From: Hyphomicrobiales bacterium
Lineage (GTDB): Bacteria; Pseudomonadota; Alphaproteobacteria; Rhizobiales; Beijerinckiaceae
NCBI GenBank assembly: GCA_028290085.1
Contig: JAQGKN010000422.1
Span: 1 to 6,691 of the forward strand
Direction of reading: 5' to 3'
Length of the DNA: 6,691 bases
Numbering within the stretch: the first letter of the stretch is position 1; every line of letters starts with the position of its first letter. The notes below the pieces were generated by a model that had not been told where the DNA came from, made no database searches, and worked only from the letters and a program-made list of their open reading frames with translations. Both the position numbers and the translations under genes were made by a program. Positions 1 to 6,234 of this stretch are shown in pieces.

Positions 1-754
1 TTCGTCCCACGGCCGCACCGACCGCGCGCGCGGCCCCGGGCTTCCCGATCCGAGCAGCTAGGCTTGCATAGCTCGTCGCTGTGCCCAGCGGCACATTGAG
101 CAGGGTCTGCCAGACCCGCAATTCGAAATCCGACCCGATCAGCACGACCCGCAAAGGACAGTCGGGGCGCCAGAGCTCGGGATGGAAGGCGCGCCTGACG
201 AAGGGCGCGGTCGCCGTTTCATCTTCCACGAATTCAGCCTGCGGCCAGCGCCTGCGCATGTCGGCGAGCGCGAGGTCGCGGCGCCCGTCATCCACAAATC
301 CGAGGCCCGCAAGACCGCGCGGAGCCACCACCGCGATCGCCTCACCAAAAGGCGAATGATGATAGCCATAGGCCAGGACGAGCCCGCGCCCGCCTGCTTT
401 GTACTCGCCGGGCGTCATGGACTCCTGCGTCACGAAGAGATCGTGCAGGCGGCCCGGGCCAGACAGGCCCAGTTCCAGCGAGGCGTCGAGAATGGATGCA
501 TTGTCGCGCAACAACCGCCGCGCATGGTCGGTGGTCACCGCCTGCAGGAAGGCTTTCGGCGTTAGCCCAGCCCACCGCTTGAACAGATGATGGAGTTGCG
601 TGGGCGATAGCCCGACATGCGCCGCGATCTCCTCGACCGAGGGTTGCCGCCGGGCCCGATCGGTCACGAATTGCAGCGCATCCCGCACCCGCGCGTAATC
701 GTCGCGCGCGTCGGCGGGATGTTCGAGGGGGAGCGAGAGGTCGAGATCGGTCAT
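1..754 (-). CDS. Ada-like protein: AraC HTH plus O6-methylguanine-DNA methyltransferase (partial, 3' end outside window)
   Basis: This is the N-terminal 251 residues of a regulator/repair fusion. An AraC-type double helix-turn-helix spans about residues 36-118, with helices around EEIAAHVGLSPTQLHHLF and a second around 87-107, ending in the AraC-like MTPGEY. A methyltransferase ribonuclease-like domain follows (from about 134, FGEAIAVVAPRGLAGLGF). Then comes the DNA-binding winged helix (209-251, FELRVWQTLLNVPLGTATSY and ARAVGAAVGR, which carries the family's arginine finger). In the family the next residues contain the PCHR cysteine that accepts the alkyl group, so the window stops just short of the catalytic site. 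There is no N-terminal metal-binding Ada domain with the methylphosphotriester Cys, unlike E. coli Ada; this shorter architecture occurs widely. The ATG at 754 has only a weak GGA eight bases upstream. An in-frame ATG at 763 would add three residues. The DUF2244 gene lies 44 bp upstream on the same strand, so co-transcription is possible. Confidence 0.93.
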   Translation of the reverse strand, partial: MTDLDLSLPLEHPADARDDYARVRDALQFVTDRARRQPSVEEIAAHVGLSPTQLHHLFKRWAGLTPKAFLQAVTTDHARRLLRDNASILDASLELGLSGPGRLHDLFVTQESMTPGEYKAGGRGLVLAYGYHHSPFGEAIAVVAPRGLAGLGFVDDGRRDLALADMRRRWPQAEFVEDETATAPFVRRAFHPELWRPDCPLRVVLIGSDFELRVWQTLLNVPLGTATSYASLAARIGKPGAARAVGAAVGR

Positions 755-798
755 GGGATGCATCCAGGCTGGTTCAGCCGGAACGATGCACCGGGGAG

Positions 799-1344
799 CT
801 ACGCCCCGCCACCCGAAACCTGCGGTGCCGGATTGTCGTATCGCGGCCCGCGCCGCGCCTCGGCGAGCGCGCGGGTCAACCGCTCCGCGAACTCGGCCTT
901 GGCGTCGGGACCCAGAAAGGCCGCGATCTCCAGCTTGCGGCCACGCGAGGTGAGCGCCAGCGATTGCAGTCCATATTCCTCGTGGTCGTCCCGCTCGACC
1001 CGAACCCAGCTGGGATTGAAGCGCCAATCGGCGCGCCGCCCCTTGGCGCTGACCTTGGCGACGTGCAGTTCGAGCGGCGTCACAGTCACTTCCTCATAGG
1101 CCCGGGCGGCGCGGTAATTCGCGCGAAAGGCGAAATAAAACAGGGCGACATCGAGCCCCATGAAGCCGACGATGGGCCAGGCGCCCAGCAGCAGGAAGGG
1201 CAGGGTGGTAATGGCGCAGGCGCCCGCGAAGATCATCAGCAGCAGCCGGAAGTTGGCCTGCGATAGCGAGCGATGGGGCACCAGCCTCGCGGCGAAGATC
1301 TGTTTGTCAGCTGGTCCGTCCACGGGGCGCCTCGCGTTTTGCAC
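799..1344 (-). CDS. DUF2244 domain-containing membrane protein
   Basis: The 181-residue product has a short soluble N-terminus with PHRSLSQANF (about residues 23-32), the typical DUF2244 entry motif. Two adjacent hydrophobic segments follow (about 33-53, and 55-74 ending in FYFAFRANYRAAR). The rest is a cytosol-like domain rich in beta strands and charge (EEVTVTPLELHV, then RFNPSWVRVE). This matches the DUF2244 integral membrane family, whose function is unknown. The start is GTG at 1344: the same frame meets a TAA at 1362-1360, so there is no room for an earlier start. A GTGAG-like element lies about nine bases upstream. The gene is divergent from nth across 28 bp and sits upstream of the Ada-like gene in the same direction. 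A link to DNA repair is suggested only by position. The C-terminal tail from about residue 165 is Gly/Pro-rich and likely disordered. Confidence 0.88.
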   Translation of the reverse strand: MQNARRPVDGPADKQIFAARLVPHRSLSQANFRLLLMIFAGACAITTLPFLLLGAWPIVGFMGLDVALFYFAFRANYRAARAYEEVTVTPLELHVAKVSAKGRRADWRFNPSWVRVERDDHEEYGLQSLALTSRGRKLEIAAFLGPDAKAEFAERLTRALAEARRGPRYDNPAPQVSGGGA

Positions 1345-1366
1345 CTGGGCTGTCTCACTTTATAAC
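1339..1366 (+). promoter_or_regulatory. Putative sigma-70-type promoter for nth (leaderless transcript)
   Basis: TTGCAC (1339-1344), a 16-bp spacer and TATAAC (1361-1366) resemble -35 and -10 hexamers. Start of transcription about seven bases after the -10 would fall at 1373, the A of the nth ATG. No Shine-Dalgarno sequence precedes that ATG, which fits a leaderless mRNA. The -35 hexamer contains the GTG start codon of the divergent DUF2244 gene on the other strand (1342-1344). The same A/T-rich core reads TATAAA on the minus strand (1364-1359) and could serve DUF2244, but I see no good -35 for that direction. Confidence 0.5.
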
Positions 1367-1372
1367 GCGGTC

Positions 1373-2155
1373 ATGCCGACAAAAAAGAGTCTCGCTCCGA
1401 TCAAATCCGCAACACCGCCAAAAGCCCCCGCCAAGCGCGTGGTGAAGGGCGCTGGTGCTGCGTCCATCCCCGCTGTCGCGGCGGTGAAAACAGCCGCGAA
1501 ACGCCAGAAAGCCCGCAAGCCGGCAGACAAAGCGACAATCCACGAGATATTCACCCGTTTTCAGGCCGCCAACCCGGAGCCGAAGGGCGAACTCGAATAT
1601 GTGAACGCCTTCACGCTACTGGTGGCCGTCGTCTTATCCGCGCAAGCGACGGACGTGGGCGTCAACAAGGCCACGCGAACGCTGTTCGCCATCGCCGACA
1701 CGCCCGCCGAAATGGTGGCGCTCGGCGAAGACAAGATCCGCGACATGGTCAAGACCATCGGCCTCTTTCGCAACAAGGCGAAGAATGTGCTCGCGTTATC
1801 GCAGATCCTGCTGGAGCGCTTCGGCGGCGAGGTGCCGCGCAGCCGCGAACTGCTGGAGACCTTGCCGGGCGTCGGGCGCAAGACCGCCAACGTCGTGCTG
1901 AACACGGCCTTTGGCGAGCCGACGATCGCAGTCGATACGCACTTGTTCCGGGTTTCCAATCGGATCCCGCTCGCCCTAGGCAAGACTCCCCTGGAGGTAG
2001 AACTCGGCCTGGAAAAGGTCATCCCGGCCGAATTCAAGCGCCACGCCCATCACTGGCTGATTCTGCATGGGCGTTACGTCTGCAAGGCACGCCGTCCCGA
2101 ATGCGAACGTTGCATCATCTCAGACCTCTGCACCTCGCCCGAAAAGCGGGTCTGA
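1373..2155 (+). CDS. nth: Endonuclease III (DNA glycosylase/AP lyase)
   Basis: The product is the base-excision repair enzyme that removes oxidised pyrimidines and nicks at abasic sites. It is 260 residues, against about 211 in E. coli. The extra length is a Lys/Ala/Pro-rich N-terminal tail (about residues 1-50), probably a flexible DNA-contacting extension. The core contains the helix-hairpin-helix LPGVGRKTANVVL with catalytic Lys170, the catalytic Asp188 in VDTH (18 residues later, as in E. coli K120/D138), and the [4Fe-4S] loop C237-X6-C244-X2-C247-X5-C253. The same frame is open back to 1160, but that extension is antisense to the DUF2244 gene and reads as noise, so the ATG at 1373 is chosen. 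There is no Shine-Dalgarno sequence and a promoter-like element ends seven bases before the ATG. Assignment is very firm; the start is fairly firm. Confidence 0.97.
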   Translation: MPTKKSLAPIKSATPPKAPAKRVVKGAGAASIPAVAAVKTAAKRQKARKPADKATIHEIFTRFQAANPEPKGELEYVNAFTLLVAVVLSAQATDVGVNKATRTLFAIADTPAEMVALGEDKIRDMVKTIGLFRNKAKNVLALSQILLERFGGEVPRSRELLETLPGVGRKTANVVLNTAFGEPTIAVDTHLFRVSNRIPLALGKTPLEVELGLEKVIPAEFKRHAHHWLILHGRYVCKARRPECERCIISDLCTSPEKRV

Positions 2156-2234
2156 AGGGAGGTCTTCCCAGCTAAACCATTTGCGCTAGGTTAACGCATT
2201 GCGAGTTGCTTATTTCAGACTTGAAGCTGACGTT

Positions 2235-2260
2235 GCGTTCCGTGCGAATCAGTTGAACGC
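2235..2260 (+). repeat. Inverted repeat upstream of the small ORF
   Basis: GCGTTC (2235-2240) and GAACGC (2255-2260) are perfect inverted arms with a 14-base spacer, ending ten bases before the AGGTGA ribosome binding site of the 80-residue gene. It could form a leader hairpin or be an operator-like site. An arm this short may be chance in GC-rich DNA. Confidence 0.25.
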
Positions 2261-2269
2261 GAACAGCAA

Positions 2270-2275
2270 AGGTGA
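2270..2275 (+). promoter_or_regulatory. Ribosome binding site fixing the start of the small ORF
   Basis: AGGTGA matches the anti-Shine-Dalgarno complement GGAGGTGA and lies six bases before the ATG at 2282. It favours that ATG over the in-frame TTG at 2276, which would leave no spacing. Confidence 0.7.
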
Positions 2276-2281
2276 TTGCCA

Positions 2282-2524
2282 ATGCTCGGACCCGTTGATC
2301 TCGACGATTGGACTTATGACGAGCGCGACGAGCTCTCTGCGACCCTGCGCCGCCATGACGCTGTGCATGCCGTCGTCACCGGAGCCGACGCCCGCGCGCA
2401 GGCGTTTCCACCGCCGCTGCGCGCCCTCGTGTGCCGCTTCGCCAGCCAGGAATTCCTCGGCCTCGACGAGATCAAGATGATTGTCGCTGTGCTGCCGGCG
2501 CAAGCCGCTCGCCGCGTCGCCTGA
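2282..2524 (+). CDS. Small hypothetical protein (80 aa)
   Basis: I do not recognise this protein. It is 80 residues with an acidic N-terminus (PVDLDDWTYDERDEL), a mixed middle with one Cys (ALVCRF, about residue 52) and a Leu/Ala/Val-rich C-terminal segment (KMIVAVLPAQAARR). There is no signal peptide, transmembrane helix or metal-binding motif, so a small cytosolic helical protein is the plain reading. Coding is supported by strong G/C preference at third positions along its length and by AGGTGA six bases before the ATG. It lies 126 bp after nth on the same strand and its stop is 2 bp from the stop of the convergent uppP. Antisense frames across the same region look like shadows. It could be a lineage-specific conserved protein; function unknown. 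Confidence 0.72.
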   Translation: MLGPVDLDDWTYDERDELSATLRRHDAVHAVVTGADARAQAFPPPLRALVCRFASQEFLGLDEIKMIVAVLPAQAARRVA

Positions 2525-2529
2525 CGTCA
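2522..2529. other. Palindrome TGACGTCA joining two convergent stop codons
   Basis: The TGA of the 80-residue gene (2522-2524) and the TGA of uppP on the other strand (2529-2527) form a perfect 8-bp palindrome with only CG between them. There is no space for separate terminators, so each transcript probably runs into the opposite gene. Confidence 0.85.
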
Positions 2530-3330
2530 GCCCCGGAAATACAGACCGGCCAAGCCGAGCACGCCGACGATGATGCGCCACCAGGCGAACAGCCCAAACC
2601 CGTGCTTGCCCACGAACTGCAGGAAGCCGCGCACGACGAGCAACGCCATCAGGAAAGCTGCGACGAAACCCAGCACGATGAGCATGGAATCATCGAAGTC
2701 GAGCAGCTTGTAGTTCTTGTAGAGGTCATAGGAAAAGGCGCCCGTCATGGTCGGGATCGCCAGGAAGAACGAAAACTCCGCGGCGGCCCGCTTGTCCGTC
2801 CCCATCAGCATGGCGCTGACGATGGTCGCGCCCGAGCGAGACACGCCGGGCACCATGGCAAGGCACTGGAACAGGCCGATCTTGAAGGCTGTTCCGAGCG
2901 GCAGGTCCATCGCGTCCTCGTAGCGCGGCTTGGACGCGAGATCCCCCACCGCCAGCAACACGAGACCGCCCGCGATCAGCGTGGTGCAGACGATCAGCGG
3001 GTCGAACAGATATGACTTGATGATTGAATGGGCCAGTGCCCCGATGACCGCGGCCGGCAGAAAGGCCAGCAGCACCGCGAGCACAAAATGGCGCGCACGC
3101 GGATCGGTGCGCAGGCCGAGCGTAATGGCGATGATCTTGCGCGCATAGACTAGCAGGATCGCCAGAATGGCGCCGAGCTGGATGAGCACCTCGAAAGATT
3201 TGCCCTTCGATTCGAAACCGAGAAAATGCCCCACGAGCAGCAGGTGGCCGGTGGAGGAAACCGGCAGGAATTCCGTCAAGCCCTCAATGCCGCCGAGAAA
3301 AATCGCTTTGAGCGCGTCCGGCAAAGTCAT
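2527..3330 (-). CDS. uppP: Undecaprenyl-diphosphatase (BacA/UppP family)
   Basis: The product is an integral membrane phosphatase that converts undecaprenyl pyrophosphate to undecaprenyl phosphate, recycling the lipid carrier for peptidoglycan and other surface polymers; overproduction gives bacitracin resistance in other bacteria. It is 267 residues, the usual length. Motif 1 is [19 protein letters not shown], with Glu16, Glu20, Ser25/Ser26 and His29 matching the E. coli catalytic set at an offset of one. Motif 2 is [10 protein letters not shown] (161-170) with Arg165. Several hydrophobic helices surround these, and Trp-Trp-Arg occurs near the C-terminus as usual. The frame is open back to a GTG at 3348, but AGGAG six bases before the ATG at 3330 fixes the shorter start. 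It is convergent with the small gene and divergent from gst across 182 bp. Confidence 0.97.
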   Translation of the reverse strand: MTLPDALKAIFLGGIEGLTEFLPVSSTGHLLLVGHFLGFESKGKSFEVLIQLGAILAILLVYARKIIAITLGLRTDPRARHFVLAVLLAFLPAAVIGALAHSIIKSYLFDPLIVCTTLIAGGLVLLAVGDLASKPRYEDAMDLPLGTAFKIGLFQCLAMVPGVSRSGATIVSAMLMGTDKRAAAEFSFFLAIPTMTGAFSYDLYKNYKLLDFDDSMLIVLGFVAAFLMALLVVRGFLQFVGKHGFGLFAWWRIIVGVLGLAGLYFRG

Positions 3331-3336
3331 GAGGAT

Positions 3337-3341
3337 CTCCT
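3337..3341 (-). promoter_or_regulatory. Ribosome binding site deciding the uppP start
   Basis: On the minus strand AGGAG ends six bases before the ATG at 3330. This is the best Shine-Dalgarno sequence in the window and argues against the upstream in-frame GTG (3348) and TTG (3345) as starts. Confidence 0.85.
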
Positions 3342-3392
3342 GCAACACTGGCCCCAGATCGGGCCTGCGCGCCGCTGCGACTGCGATTCGGG

Positions 3393-3420
3393 TTGTGAGG
3401 GGCGCAGCGCAGTTCTATAC
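3393..3420 (+). promoter_or_regulatory. Possible promoter for the gst-queG-SDR run
   Basis: TTGTGA (3393-3398), a 16-bp spacer and CTATAC (3415-3420) resemble -35 and -10 boxes and would give a leader of about 85 bases before gst. The opposite strand reads TATAGA over the same place (3419-3414), which could instead serve uppP, though without a good -35. These matches are ordinary and easily due to chance. The rest of the 182-bp uppP-gst gap (3331-3512) shows nothing clearer. Confidence 0.3.
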
Positions 3421-3512
3421 GGGGCGCCGATACCAATCCACGTCTGTCGCGTCCGCCGAGCCGGAATGGCCGGGATGTTGCGATTCGGGCACGGATCAGT
3501 TTCGGGATTTTT

Positions 3513-4205
3513 ATGGCCAAGCTTTATCATCATCCGCTCTGTCCGCATTCCCGCTTCATTCGCGCGTCGCTCGCGGAATACGGCATAGAGCCGGAGCTGA
3601 TTGAAGAGCGCACCTTCGACCGGCGTCCCGAATTCCTCGCCCTGAACCCTGCAGGCAACACGCCCGTCCTCAGCGACGGCGCCATGCTGGCCGTGCCGGG
3701 CGCAGGCAACATTGCCGAATATCTGGACGAGACGCGCGGCCTTGCCTTGGGACATCATCGTCTGCTGCCCGACGATCCGGCGGCGCGGGTCGAGGTTCGC
3801 CGCCTGCTCGACTGGTTCAACATAAAGTTCTTCGCCGAAGTCTCGCAATGGCTCGTGACGGAGAAGATCTACAAGCGCGCCATGAGCCCCGCTCAGGGTG
3901 GCGGGGCGCCGGACATGGATCTGGTGCGTGCCGCGCGCAACAACATCCGCTATCATATGCGCTACATCGGGTGGCTGACGGCATCGCGGAACTGGCTTGC
4001 GGGTGACCGCATGACCTATGCAGATCTCGCAGCTGCAGCCCACCTGTCGAGCGTGGATTTCCTGGGCGACGTGCCATGGGGCGAGGACGAAGCAGCGAGG
4101 AACTGGTACGCGCGCATGAAATCGCGTCCGTCCTTCCGCGCCATCCTGGCCGACCGGATGCCGGGCATCACCCCGGCGGCGGTCTACGCGGATCTCGATT
4201 TCTGA
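3513..4205 (+). CDS. Glutathione S-transferase family protein
   Basis: The 230-residue product has the two-domain GST layout. The N-terminal thioredoxin-like half (about 1-75) has [19 protein letters not shown], with a CPHS motif (Cys10-Ser13) at the catalytic-turn position, then NPAGNTPVL with the cis-Pro at 51. The helical C-terminal half (about 88-220) contains GDRMTYADL with the Thr168-X-X-Asp171 N-capping box. The glutathione gamma-Glu contact usually written (E/D)S before the IAEYL helix is replaced here by Gly-Ala ([13 protein letters not shown]), so glutathione binding may be altered. Substrate cannot be read from sequence. A weak GGGA lies five bases before the ATG. It is the first gene of a tight run with queG and an SDR gene, beginning 182 bp from divergent uppP. 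Family is firm; enzymatic activity is not. Confidence 0.93.
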   Translation: MAKLYHHPLCPHSRFIRASLAEYGIEPELIEERTFDRRPEFLALNPAGNTPVLSDGAMLAVPGAGNIAEYLDETRGLALGHHRLLPDDPAARVEVRRLLDWFNIKFFAEVSQWLVTEKIYKRAMSPAQGGGAPDMDLVRAARNNIRYHMRYIGWLTASRNWLAGDRMTYADLAAAAHLSSVDFLGDVPWGEDEAARNWYARMKSRPSFRAILADRMPGITPAAVYADLDF

Positions 4206-5350
4206 ACGCCGCCTTCGCAGAGAAATTGCGGAGCCGCGCTGCCGAACTCGGCTTCGATGCCTGCCGCATCGTCCGGCCCGATGCCATCCCGGATGCGCCA
4301 GCGCGGCTCGATGCATGGCTCGCCACCGGCGCCCACGGCGACATGGGCTGGATGGAGGAGACGGCCGCGCGCCGCGCCGACCCGCGCGTTCTCTGGCAGG
4401 ACGTGCGCTGCATCGTCATGCTGGGCATGAATTATGGCCCCGAGGAGGATCCTCGCGCACTGGCCGATGAGCCGGATAAGGGCGCCATCTCCGTATACGC
4501 CCGTCACCGCGACTACCACGATCTCGTCAAGGGCCGCCTGAAAATGCTGGCCTCATGGCTGGTCGGCGAAGCGAAGGGTGAGCCGGGGCTGGAACTGAAA
4601 GTTTTCGTCGATACGGCGCCTGTGATGGAAAAGCCGCTAGCTGCCGCCGCCGGTCTGGGCTGGCAGGGCAAGCACACCAATCTCGTGTCGCGCGACTTCG
4701 GCTCCTGGCTGTTCCTCGGCTCGCTGTTCACGACGCTCGATCTTCCACCCGACGAAGCCGAGGCCGACCATTGCGGCTCGTGCCGCGCGTGCCTGGATGC
4801 TTGCCCGACGCAGGCTTTTCCCGCGCCTTATCAACTCGATGCGCGCCGCTGCATTTCCTATCTGACCATCGAGCACAACGGCCATATCGCGCCCGAATTC
4901 CGTGCTGCCATCGGCAACAGGATCTACGGCTGCGACGATTGCCTCGCGGCCTGCCCGTGGAACAAATTCGCTCAAGTCGCGCGCGAGGCAAAATTGCAAG
5001 CCCGCGCCGATCTCGTGTCGCCCGATCTCGATGCGCTGGCAGCGCTCGACGATGCGGGTTTTCGCGCCTTCTTTTCGGGCTCGCCCGTGAAGCGCATCGG
5101 GCACGCGCGTTTCCTGCGCAATCTCCTCATCGCCATCGGCAATTCCGGTGACCTGCGGTTTGCGCCGCGCATTCTCGAAAGCCTCGATCAGCCCGATCCG
5201 CGCGTGCGTGCCATGGCGGTCTGGGCGGCGGGCCGCGTGTTCGACGCGCAGACCTGCGCCGATCTCGCGGCGAAGTACATAAGCGAAACAGACGCGGACG
5301 TGCAACGCGAATGGCAATCGCTCATTCCCAAGGGAGCCTGCGCAACATGA
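4202..5350 (+). CDS. queG: Epoxyqueuosine reductase
   Basis: QueG catalyses the last step of queuosine synthesis, reducing epoxyqueuosine to queuosine in tRNA with cobalamin and two [4Fe-4S] clusters, in the cytosol. From CTG 4202 it is 382 residues (E. coli 379). Visible features are [11 protein letters not shown] with the family's catalytic Asp (137), [10 protein letters not shown], the ferredoxin-like [12 protein letters not shown] (Cys191, 194, 197, 201), [13 protein letters not shown] (Cys217) and [13 protein letters not shown] (Cys244, 247, 251), making the full set of eight cysteines. A HEAT-like C-terminus ([13 protein letters not shown] onwards) follows. The start is uncertain. No ATG or GTG lies near the expected N-terminus: the nearest ATG, at 4076, runs 130 bp into gst and adds 42 noise-like residues, and TTG 4226 trims the first helix. 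CTG 4202 overlaps the gst stop as CTGA, with a weak GGA nine bases upstream, and gives the family length. Confidence 0.95.
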   Translation: MNAAFAEKLRSRAAELGFDACRIVRPDAIPDAPARLDAWLATGAHGDMGWMEETAARRADPRVLWQDVRCIVMLGMNYGPEEDPRALADEPDKGAISVYARHRDYHDLVKGRLKMLASWLVGEAKGEPGLELKVFVDTAPVMEKPLAAAAGLGWQGKHTNLVSRDFGSWLFLGSLFTTLDLPPDEAEADHCGSCRACLDACPTQAFPAPYQLDARRCISYLTIEHNGHIAPEFRAAIGNRIYGCDDCLAACPWNKFAQVAREAKLQARADLVSPDLDALAALDDAGFRAFFSGSPVKRIGHARFLRNLLIAIGNSGDLRFAPRILESLDQPDPRVRAMAVWAAGRVFDAQTCADLAAKYISETDADVQREWQSLIPKGACAT

Positions 5351-6234
5351 CGGCCTTCATCTTCGGCCTCGGGCAATCCTCGCTCGAATTCGTGCGTCTG
5401 CATGGCGCTGCCTACATGCCGCTCGCGGGCACGGTGCGCAGCCCCGGCAAGGCCACGCGCCTTTCCGCCGACGGGCAAGTCGCGCCCATGTTCTTTTCAG
5501 AAAGCCACTGCGACGCGGCCATCCCGCCCGCACTTGCGCAAGCGCGATACTTGCTCGTCTCGATTCCACCCGGCGAGCAGGGCGATCCCGTGCTCAACGC
5601 CTTCGCGCGGGAGATTGCGGCTGCGCCGCGTCTGGAGCGCATCGTCTATCTCTCGACCATCGGCGTCTATGGCGACCACGGCGGCGCGTGGATCGACGAG
5701 ACCACGCCAGCGCGCCCCGTCGCCGAACGCTCGCGGCTTCGGTTGCAGGCGGAAAATGCCTGGCAGGATCTCGCCGGCGAAAGCGGTCGCGCGCTGGATA
5801 TTTTGCGGCTCGCGGGCATCTACGGCCCCGGTCACAATCCACTGGTTGCTCTGGCCTCGGGCACCGCCAAGCGGCTCGTCAAGCCGGGCCAGGTGTTCAA
5901 TCGCATCCACGTGACCGATATCGCGCATGCCATCGAGGCTTGCTTTTCGTCTGGGCGGCCCGGCGCGATCTACAACGTAACCGACGACGAGCCGGCGCCG
6001 CCGCAGGACGTAGTGACCTTCGCAGCCGAGCTCATGGGCATTGCACCGCCGCCCGAACAGGATTTCGCAAGCGCGCGACTCTCGCCCATGGCACGCAGTT
6101 TTTACGGCGAGAACAAGCGCGTTTCCAATGCACGCATCAAAAATGAACTCGGATTTACACCGGCATATCCAACCTATCGCGAAGGCCTGCGCGGCCTGTT
6201 CGCGGCAGGTGAGGGACGCAACTCAGGCCGCTGA
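5347..6234 (+). CDS. Atypical SDR / NAD-dependent epimerase-like protein (YeeZ-like)
   Basis: The 295-residue product has a Rossmann fold: FIFGLGQSS (residues 5-12) is the dinucleotide-binding turn, YLLVSIPP ends a core strand, and [21 protein letters not shown] (about 98-117) is the extended-SDR central strand with the Ser-Thr pair. [14 protein letters not shown] and [10 protein letters not shown] (about 194-203) are typical of epimerase-like SDRs. The YxxxK catalytic pair is absent: the corresponding helix reads [12 protein letters not shown] (128-139) with no Tyr or Lys, as in atypical SDRs related to E. coli YeeZ. A binding or unusual redox role is therefore more likely than a classical epimerase. 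The ATG at 5347 overlaps the queG stop as ATGA, with GGGAG about ten bases upstream, so it should be translationally coupled to queG. An in-frame ATG at 5311 would overlap queG by 40 bases and is less likely. The last 12 bases overlap olsB tail to tail. Confidence 0.9.
   Translation: MTAFIFGLGQSSLEFVRLHGAAYMPLAGTVRSPGKATRLSADGQVAPMFFSESHCDAAIPPALAQARYLLVSIPPGEQGDPVLNAFAREIAAAPRLERIVYLSTIGVYGDHGGAWIDETTPARPVAERSRLRLQAENAWQDLAGESGRALDILRLAGIYGPGHNPLVALASGTAKRLVKPGQVFNRIHVTDIAHAIEACFSSGRPGAIYNVTDDEPAPPQDVVTFAAELMGIAPPPEQDFASARLSPMARSFYGENKRVSNARIKNELGFTPAYPTYREGLRGLFAAGEGRNSGR

Larger units (their letters stand above)
2156..2281. other. Intergenic region after nth
   Basis: This 126-bp gap separates nth from the small plus-strand gene. 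The only structures seen are a weak 4-bp hairpin just after the nth stop (GGGA 2157-2160 with TCCC 2166-2169, no T-run) and a 6-bp inverted repeat (GCGTTC 2235-2240 with GAACGC 2255-2260). I find no convincing terminator and no promoter close to consensus, so the small gene could be read through from nth or have its own start. Confidence 0.5.

Noticed and set aside
182..565. Plus-strand frames of 127 and 160 codons opposite the Ada-like and DUF2244 genes
   Set aside because: The minus-strand readings have recognisable AraC, methyltransferase and DUF2244 features; the plus-strand ones do not and lack suitable ribosome binding sites.
1160..1372. N-terminal extension of nth to a start at 1160
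   Set aside because: The added 71 codons are antisense to the DUF2244 gene and resemble nothing in the endonuclease III family.
2138..2169. Hairpins at the end of nth (CCCG/CGGG at 2138-2150, GGGA/TCCC at 2157-2169) as a terminator
   Set aside because: Both stems are only four base pairs and neither is followed by a T-run, so an intrinsic terminator cannot be claimed.
2431..3015. A 194-codon plus-strand frame opposite uppP
   Set aside because: It is a shadow of uppP: very polar, His/Glu/Arg/Gln-rich translation with no motif, while the minus strand encodes both UppP signature motifs.
3327..4316. A 329-codon open frame on the minus strand across gst and the queG start
   Set aside because: It is antisense to gst and queG, which have clear family motifs; its translation is Arg/His-rich without domains and has the look of a GC-rich shadow frame.
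4637..5317. A 226-codon minus-strand frame opposite queG
   Set aside because: QueG motifs with all eight cysteines occupy the plus strand; the antisense translation shows no family features.
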